From JAUSNA01 sp964568885 (GTDB taxonomy: Bacteria > Patescibacteriota > Microgenomatia > Levybacterales > GWA1-39-11), in contig CAZMSF010000021.1 in the NCBI GenBank assembly GCA_964568885.1, positions 1 through 18,291 on the forward strand: 18,291 nt of DNA, written 5' to 3'. Numbering within the stretch: position 1 is the first letter of the stretch; each line of letters opens with the position of its first letter. This document shows, one piece after another, positions 13,336 to 18,291 of this stretch. The notes under the pieces were generated by a model. The model saw nothing but the letters and a program-made list of their open reading frames with translations, had not been told where the DNA came from and searched no databases. The position numbers and the translations under genes were made by a program.

Positions 13336-15087
13336 CATTTAAAGAACTTTCCATTTATTTACAGAAGTTGGAAAACACCGCGTCGCGAAACGATATGGTG
13401 TTAATTCTTTCCGAATTATTCGAAAAAGTACCGGGAAATGTTTTTGATAAAGTGATGTATTTATTACAGGGAAGGGTGGCGCCGTTATATATTCCACTCG
13501 AATTTGGAATGGCCGATAAGATGATTATAAAAGCATTGTCTGTTGCATATGAAATAGATGAAAAAGAGGTGTTTTCTGAGTTTAAGAAAATTGGGGACAT
13601 CGGAGAGCTTACAGAAAAAATGGCAGAAAAAGCTGGTAAAGGAAAGAGTGAGGTGTCAATTGCGCAGGTATTTGACGAATTAGAAAAGATAGCAAATATA
13701 AATGGTGTTGGCAGTGTTGAAAAAAAAATTAGTACACTTTCAATTTTATTAAAATCAGCAGATCCTGTGTCCTGCCGATATATTGCGAGAATTCCCGTCG
13801 CAAAATTAAGACTTGGTTTTTCCGATATGACCGTCCTTGATTCTTTGTCATGGATGCTGCAAAAAGACAAAAGTCTTAGACCTATAATTGAAAGGGCATA
13901 CAATATCAGACCGGACTTGGGATATATTGGAAAAGTTATAAAAGAAGAAGGGATAAAGGGAGTTGAAAAAGCAAAGCCGGCATACGGCACTCCAATTCTG
14001 ATGGCCCGTGCGGAACGGTTGTCATCAGGACAAGAGATAATCGATAAGATAGGAGAGTGTGCAGTTGAACCGAAGTTTGATGGGTTTAGACTCCAGGCCC
14101 ACTATGAAAATGGCAACGTGAAGTTGTTCACGAGAAATTTAGAGGAAGTAACCTTCATGTATCCGGACGTTGAGAAGGGAATAAAGGAGCAAGTAAAGGC
14201 AAAGAGTGCTATTTTTGAAGGTGAAGCAATTGCATATAATCTGGAAACGAACGAGTATCTTCCGTTTCAATTAACCTCCCAAAGAAAAAGAAAATATGAT
14301 ATTGAAGAGATGGCGCGTAAAATCCCTTTAAAATATATGGTTTTTGATGTGCTGTATCTTAATGGAGAAAACATGATACCAAAGCCATATGCTGCCCGGA
14401 GAAAAGAGTTTGGTAATTTCTTAAAAGAGGGTCCGGTTTTGTATCCCGCCGAGGAAAAAGTTTTTGACGAGGGGCGCGAAATTGAGAACTATTTTGATAA
14501 ATGTATAGCTGAAGGGCTTGAAGGAATTTTGGCCAAGAAGCTTGACGGAGTGTATCAGGCGGGAGCCAGGGGGTGGTCGTGGATAAAGCTTAAAAGAAGC
14601 TATCAATCAAAACTGAACGATACGGTGGATTGTGTTGTTATGGGCTATTATGCGGGACGGGGTAAACGCACGTCATTTGGGCTTGGTGCGTTTCTTATCG
14701 GTGTTTATGACGAGAAACAGGACAAGTTCGTAACCATTGCCAAAATAGGTACTGGTTTGACTGATAAAGAATGGAAAGAACTTCACAAACGCGCTGAAAA
14801 GATTAAATCAACACATAAACCCGCATTATACGAAGTTGATAAGTGGTTAGAGCCCGACGTATGGGTTGACCCATCAATTGTTGTTGAGATAAAAGCGGAC
14901 GAATTAACCCGCTCCCCCGTACATACTGCGGGGCGTACTTTAAAGCCTTCAAAAAGTGGCTCTGCGTTCGATGTAGACGTTCCTGGATATGCATTGCGCT
15001 TCCCGAGGCTTGAACGATTTCGAGACGACAAAAAGCCAACCGATGCCACTACATTGGTTGAGATTGAAGAAATATTCAAATTGCAGA
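13332..15087 (+). CDS. ATP-dependent DNA ligase, archaeal type (3' end lost in gap)
   Basis: Seals nicks in duplex DNA with ATP. The 585 visible residues have an N-terminal DNA-binding domain (about 1-200), the adenylation motif EPKFDG with nucleophile K248, motif III FEGEAIAY (295-302), motif IV EGLEGILAK (394-402), motif V WIKLKR (417-422), and an OB-fold domain with ALRFPRLERFRDD (554-566) as motif VI. The last residues, EIEEIFKLQ, look like the natural C-terminus of this family, so probably only a few codons and the stop are missing in the N run. The length and N-terminal domain match the replicative archaeal/eukaryal ligase I architecture, not the small bacterial LigD or viral ligases, and differ from the NAD-dependent LigA typical of bacteria. 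Translation is coupled to the preceding orphan by ATGA. Apparent continuation beyond the gap is antisense to the next gene. Confidence 0.95.
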
Positions 15088-15187
15088 NNNNNNNNNNNNN
15101 NNNNNNNNNNNNNNNNNNNNNNNNNNNNNNNNNNNNNNNNNNNNNNNNNNNNNNNNNNNNNNNNNNNNNNNNNNNNNNNNNNNNNNN
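15088..15187. other. Assembly gap of exactly 100 N
   Basis: One hundred unresolved bases, the usual placeholder for a scaffold gap of unknown true length. It falls where the ligase gene should stop and where the C-terminus of the convergent DUF2207 gene is Ser- then Gly-rich, a low-complexity stretch likely to break short-read assembly. The stop codons of both genes and any terminator are hidden here. Confidence 0.99.
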
Positions 15188-16869
15188 CCCGAAAAACCTC
15201 CTCCGCCAAAACCCGAAGAAGAAGATGAAGAGGGTGGGGTCGATGAGACGGAAAAGCTATTATATGAATGCGAAATACTTGAGGCAAATATTGCGGCATT
15301 AAAGGTTCCGCTATTGTATCCCCGATACCAATCGGGCTGTTTGAGGTCAAATTGCTCAAATCTCTTTGCCCATATTTTTTCAACTCCAAATGCGACAGCA
15401 AATGGCAAAAGCTTCTCAAAAAACATCTGTTTGTCGGCCTGGAATTCAATTTGCCGCTCCTGGCTGGTCAAAAAGTTCTTGAGACTTTTTGCAACTTGTG
15501 CCTGTTGTGCTCCGGAAATTGTTTTTTTCGGCATATTTTTTCCAAAAAGAAATGATATGAAAGCAAGTACAAAATTACCGGTAAAAAGTGCAATTCCGCC
15601 GAGAGCATAGTATTTGGTTCTGGTAGTGTTTGGGTTCGTTTTAAAATACTCCGCGTCAACCATATCCTGATAAAGAAGTTTTTTGACATCCGCTATTGTC
15701 TGGTAGAGTTTTGTGTCTTTGAGACGAACGAGTTTGCCTTCTTCAAAAATTCCATCAAGAAGTTTTTTTTCAAAAGGTTGTAACGTGCCATTAGCTTTAC
15801 TTGCGGACACTTGTTCCAAATAAAAATCTTTTTTCTCAGGCTCATTTATTCGAAGATATCCTCGCCTGGCCAAGTCCACTATTGAAGAAAAGATATCTCT
15901 CGTCTGTACAGTCTCATCTATTAGTGTTCCTGTCTCGGCGGGTGTTAAGCTTCTTTTTCCTGCTTTTGGAGCATCGTAGCCGGCAGTTAAAGGAATTCCA
16001 ACAAAAGGGTCGCGTCCGTTTCTATACCAATGAATAATGAGCCAAATTGGAAGTATGATATACCAGCAAATGCTAAGGAATATAAGAAGTCCAAGAACTA
16101 TTTTTCCGTACCACCTATCAAAGAACGGTACATATTCGGTAGGTTTTAGTACCGCAACGATTCCTTTAGGAAACCCTTCAACTACCGTTAGGCCCTCGTT
16201 TGAATTGAGAAATAGTGTCGTCTCGATTGTTGTTGTCAGGCCGTCCGTTACGCCGGTACAGTTTTTCTTCGTTGCTCCATATCCCCCAGTAAAACAGTCA
16301 AGTCTTATCTGTGTTTCGGTGAGTTTTTCAGGCAGGGTAATGGTAACTTTGGCTTTTTTTATGGGTATTTCCCATCCGTTTCCCGTTACATTCCAATACA
16401 GCTCGTCATGGTCGTCAAAATATCCAAGTTCACCCTTTGCAGTGTATGAAATCACATATGTATGCTCGCCTGAAATTGTCGTATTCGGATCTCCCACTTT
16501 CAAAACCCATTGTTCGCCTTGCTTGGTTCTTGTAACTTCATATTCTCTCCCTTTTTCATCAACAACCGGCTCAAATTTGAAATCAATATCGTATCTTTTC
16601 TCTTTGTCGTATTTTGTGAACGGAATGTAGCGGAATATTCCGTGTTTTGGAGTGTCAAAAAAGTATCGGATTGTTTCAACAACCGCAAGAGAGCCGTCTT
16701 TATTAACGTGAATATTTGCTGAAAAATCTTCAACCCGTTCCCCAACGACGCTATTATTAACGGTTGTCATCGTTTGGGTTTCAAGTTCGGTTTGGGGATT
16801 GAGGTTAGAGGCGAAAGACTGTTTCGTAAAAAGGAGCAGGAAGATGGGGAGAAGCAACAACTTCTTCAT
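15188..16869 (-). CDS. DUF2207 membrane protein (C-terminus lost in gap)
   Basis: Predicted membrane protein of the DUF2207 family, function unknown. The 560 visible residues have a signal peptide (1-20, ending SFA), an extracytoplasmic beta-rich domain (about 40-245, with HGIFRYIPF and ELYWNVTGNGWEIPI), a transmembrane segment (about 254-281) followed by the family-typical WYRNGRDPF, a cytoplasmic winged-helix-like region (AETGTLIDE, then DLARRGYLRI, 333-342), a second hydrophobic segment (about 421-443), and a C-terminal Ser-run then Gly-rich tail (SSGFGGGGFS) cut by the gap. Family members normally end in such a Gly-rich tail, so most of the protein is present. Start ATG 16869 is supported by the signal peptide and by a strong promoter whose -10 ends 6 bases upstream. 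It is transcribed alone, after a short intergenic region behind the 87-residue orphan. Confidence 0.92.
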
Positions 16870-16875
16870 ATTTGG

Positions 16876-16904
16876 ATTGTACGCAAAATTTGAACCGCTG
16901 GCAA
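16876..16904 (-). promoter_or_regulatory. Promoter of the DUF2207 gene (leaderless)
   Basis: On the minus strand, TTGCCA (16904-16899, 5 of 6), a 17-base spacer and TACAAT (16881-16876, 5 of 6) end 6 bases before ATG 16869. This is the best-formed promoter in the window and predicts an mRNA starting at the ATG. Confidence 0.7.
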
Positions 16905-16910
16905 ATGGGA

Positions 16911-17174
16911 TTAGGCGCTCTGAGGAATTGGTGATTCGGGAATGGAAAAAGCAAGCTGGTGGGGAGTATTTCCGTTTGCAAGGTAAAAATCGTTTCCCTC
17001 TATCAGCTCACCGCTTTTTACGAGCCAGTATACATTCACTTCAAATGATTTATCCGGTACAAACCCCGCCTCTGAAAGTCTAGTAGTAAATTCCGACCTT
17101 GATGTTGGGCAAGCAGTATAGCGCAGAATTGTTTGTTGGACCTCCGGGTCGGCAAGAGAGAGTATTTCGGCCAT
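16911..17174 (-). CDS. Small orphan protein in the VTT-MGMT operon
   Basis: Not recognised. The 87 residues are soluble, with an N-terminal half that may form a small helical or winged-helix fold (VQQTILRYTACPTSRSEF, then YWLVKSGELIE) and a Pro-rich tail. One cysteine, C22. ATG 17174 lies 7 bases after the stop of the alkyltransferase gene on the same strand and is preferred over ATG 17225, which would overlap that gene by 44 bases. It is last in a four-gene minus-strand operon; the DUF2207 promoter follows directly. A DNA-binding or repair accessory role is possible from context only. Confidence 0.65.
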   Translation of the reverse strand: MAEILSLADPEVQQTILRYTACPTSRSEFTTRLSEAGFVPDKSFEVNVYWLVKSGELIEGNDFYLANGNTPHQLAFSIPESPIPQSA

Positions 17175-17181
17175 AGGAAAA

Positions 17182-17484
17182 TCACAATACGTAGAGATAC
17201 GTTGACAAGTCGAGGTGGGTTTCATCTTTGAACTCTATTCCCTCTTTCTCGAGCAGCTTTCGCTGCGCTCCAATCCCACCAAACGCAAATCCCGGAGCTA
17301 TTCTCCCTTCGCGGTTGACCACTCTATGACAAGGGACATCTCCTTCATAAGGATTAAGGTGGAGTGCCGTTCCAACGGTGCGGGGAGACATATGAAGTTT
17401 TTTCCCTATAGTCCCATACGTCGTCACTTTTCCTTTCGGAATTTTTCTCACAAGTGCGTATACTTTCTCACGATAGCTTTTCAT
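17182..17484 (-). CDS. MGMT-type alkyltransferase, C-terminal domain only
   Basis: One-domain member of the O6-alkylguanine-DNA alkyltransferase family, which moves alkyl groups from guanine O6 to its own cysteine in a suicide reaction. The 100 residues contain RKIPKGKVTTYG (13-24), the helix-turn-helix with arginine finger R35 in SPRTVGTAL, and the active-site PCHRV with C52, followed by NREGRI. Cysteine is present, so it is not an alkyltransferase-like protein of the ATL class, which has Trp there. The usual N-terminal ribonuclease-like domain of Ogt/Ada is missing, as in many short homologues; such proteins can still bind alkylated DNA and may hand lesions to excision repair. ATG 17484 overlaps the stop of the VTT gene (ATGA), so the two are coupled. 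Confidence 0.9.
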   Translation of the reverse strand: MKSYREKVYALVRKIPKGKVTTYGTIGKKLHMSPRTVGTALHLNPYEGDVPCHRVVNREGRIAPGFAFGGIGAQRKLLEKEGIEFKDETHLDLSTYLYVL

Positions 17485-18044
17485 CTGAATGCAAGGTAGT
17501 GTGTGACATATCCTAACACAAGATACCTGAAAAAACGGCCCGCAAATGTAAGAAATAAAAATTTCCGGATTGGGTATTTTGATATTCCGGCGACCATTCC
17601 TATCCCGTCAAAGAGAGGATTTGGAACAAGTGCCAGTACAAAAATTGCGGCCCATCCGTATCTGTCAAATACATTTTTTTTGAATTTTTTGAGCATTTTT
17701 CTTTTCTCTAAATTGAAGGCCTTACTTGAAGAGTAGCCAAACAGGAAAGTGGTCGCCTCACCTAAAGCGCCTCCCGCTGAGGCAACAAGCGCTACCAATA
17801 GTGGATTTATTTTGGTTGCAGAGATTCCGACGGAGAGAAATGCAGGAGTTGGAAAAAATATCGTCGCACTGCCCAAAAGGTTGAGAAGAAATACACCAAT
17901 GAGTCCAAAAGAACGGAATTCGGAATGCCGGATCTGATAAAAAACAGGAAAAAAGAGAACCGCAGAAAGCAGTATAAGTAATAAGAAGTAGAGTTTTCGG
18001 TGATGTTTTTGTGAGCGTTTGAGTTGGGCAAGAAAAGGCTTCAT
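17481..18044 (-). CDS. VTT-domain (DedA/SNARE-associated) membrane protein
   Basis: Integral membrane protein of the DedA/VTT superfamily, several members of which move lipids across the membrane or support proton-driven homeostasis. The 187 residues have a basic N-terminus, a helix at 19-36, and the VTT core: FFPTPAF (63-69), a small-residue re-entrant-like stretch with GGALGE (91-96), and the C-terminal half VPNPLFDGIGMVAGI (141-155) followed by FLFLTFAGRFFRYL with the conserved Gly-Arg. Size and motifs resemble the shorter YqaA-like branch rather than full DedA. Start ATG 18044 is one base after the stop of the preceding gene, and the end overlaps the alkyltransferase start, so it sits inside a tight operon. 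The substrate is unknown. Confidence 0.88.
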   Translation of the reverse strand: MKPFLAQLKRSQKHHRKLYFLLLILLSAVLFFPVFYQIRHSEFRSFGLIGVFLLNLLGSATIFFPTPAFLSVGISATKINPLLVALVASAGGALGEATTFLFGYSSSKAFNLEKRKMLKKFKKNVFDRYGWAAIFVLALVPNPLFDGIGMVAGISKYPIRKFLFLTFAGRFFRYLVLGYVTHYLAFR

Positions 18045-18045
18045 A

Positions 18046-18291
18046 TTATGCTTTTTTCGGTTGTTGTGCTTCCTTTCCGGCCTCTTTTAATTGTTTCAAT
18101 TTCCACATAAATAACGCACCTTTTCTGTCGACTTTTGCGTCCTTACAGTATGAAAGGGCTTTCTCAAGAACGGAACGGTGCACTGTTTTGGCAAGTTTTA
18201 TATAAAGGGCTTTGTGTTTGTAGTCATTCAGTTCTTCCGAAAGATAGATGCCGTAGTTTTGGAATTCACGGGAAATATATTTGTCTTCGGT
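18046..18291 (-). CDS. Orphan protein, 5' end outside the window
   Basis: An open frame enters from the right edge on the minus strand and ends with TAA at 18048-18046, one base before the VTT gene start. The visible 81 residues are hydrophilic and mostly helical (REFQNYGIYLSEELNDYKHK, then LYIKLAKTVHRSVLEKAL), with KVDRKGALFMWKLKQLKE near the end and a Lys/Gln-rich tail. No stop interrupts it, codon use fits the neighbours, and spacing fits the operon. I do not recognise the family; a nucleic-acid-binding or structural role is possible from the basic helices, but this is a guess. Confidence 0.7.
   Translation of the reverse strand, partial: TEDKYISREFQNYGIYLSEELNDYKHKALYIKLAKTVHRSVLEKALSYCKDAKVDRKGALFMWKLKQLKEAGKEAQQPKKA

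Noticed and set aside
13355..13990. 211-codon open frame on the minus strand
   Set aside because: It is fully antisense to the ligase N-terminal domain, is Ser/Ile/Phe-rich as typical of antisense translation, and has no promoter or start signal.
13332..15302. Ligase frame read through the N run to 15302
   Set aside because: Bases after the gap code for DUF2207 on the other strand; the continuation is an artefact of N translation.
16037..16630. 197-codon open frame on the plus strand
   Set aside because: Antisense to the DUF2207 extracytoplasmic domain, with a Ser/Val/Pro-rich composition and no family resemblance.
17175..17225. Longer start (17225) for the 87-residue orphan
   Set aside because: It would overlap the alkyltransferase gene by 44 bases and add antisense-unlike but unsupported residues; ATG 17174 gives normal operon spacing.
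1..18291. CRISPR arrays, tRNA or rRNA genes, insertion sequences, prophage genes
   Set aside because: I saw no regular repeats, no cloverleaf-like or rRNA-like stretches, and no transposase, integrase or phage proteins. A defence role for the Fic protein or the ATPase is not supported by neighbours.

Overview
The window looks like a chromosomal stretch of a small-genome bacterium of the Candidate Phyla Radiation (Patescibacteria), most likely near Microgenomates or Katanobacteria. This is an inference from gene content and style: short intergenic gaps, AT-rich promoters, few Shine-Dalgarno sites, an archaeal-type UMP kinase, an archaeal/eukaryal-style ATP-dependent DNA ligase, a soluble HerA/TraG-like ATPase, DUF2207 and DUF5654-like membrane proteins, and many short genes without known families. 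TGA is used as a stop by several genes, so the code is standard table 11 and not the Gracilibacteria code 25. A run of exactly 100 N (15088-15187) shows this is a draft scaffold.

Layout. 33-1898: FtsH protease. 1998-7050: four tightly packed plus-strand genes (HerA/TraG-like ATPase, stand-alone Pol I-type 5' nuclease, GT4 glycosyltransferase, formamidopyrimidine-DNA glycosylase), then a convergent join without any spacer. 7051-8371, minus: a DsbA-like thiol oxidoreductase with, downstream, a multi-spanning membrane protein carrying an in-membrane CxxC. 8372-8524: divergent promoter region. 8525-10334, plus: UMP kinase, NAD(P)H-hydrate dehydratase and a 75-residue orphan. 10357-11698, minus: DUF5654-like membrane protein and RecF. 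11778 to about 15087, plus: Fic protein with a winged helix, an orphan, ATP-dependent DNA ligase. After the gap, minus: DUF2207 membrane protein (C-terminus lost in the gap), then an operon of a partial orphan, a VTT/DedA membrane protein, a one-domain MGMT-type alkyltransferase and a small orphan.

How it fits together. The window is rich in DNA maintenance: glycosylase, 5' nuclease and ligase cover three steps of base excision repair, with RecF and an alkyltransferase close by. The envelope side has FtsH quality control, disulfide formation, a glycosyltransferase, DUF2207 and VTT proteins.

The most interesting signals are regulatory and contextual. Several genes have a -10 hexamer ending 6-7 bases before the ATG, with good -35 boxes in three cases, which implies leaderless mRNAs. 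The UMP kinase gene has a short leader with an 18-codon open frame running through a U-rich terminator-like hairpin, resembling UTP-sensing pyrBI attenuation. The DsbA operon encodes a candidate DsbB/VKOR substitute. The ATPase and 5' nuclease pair recalls HerA-NurA. All four are hypotheses from the sequence alone.
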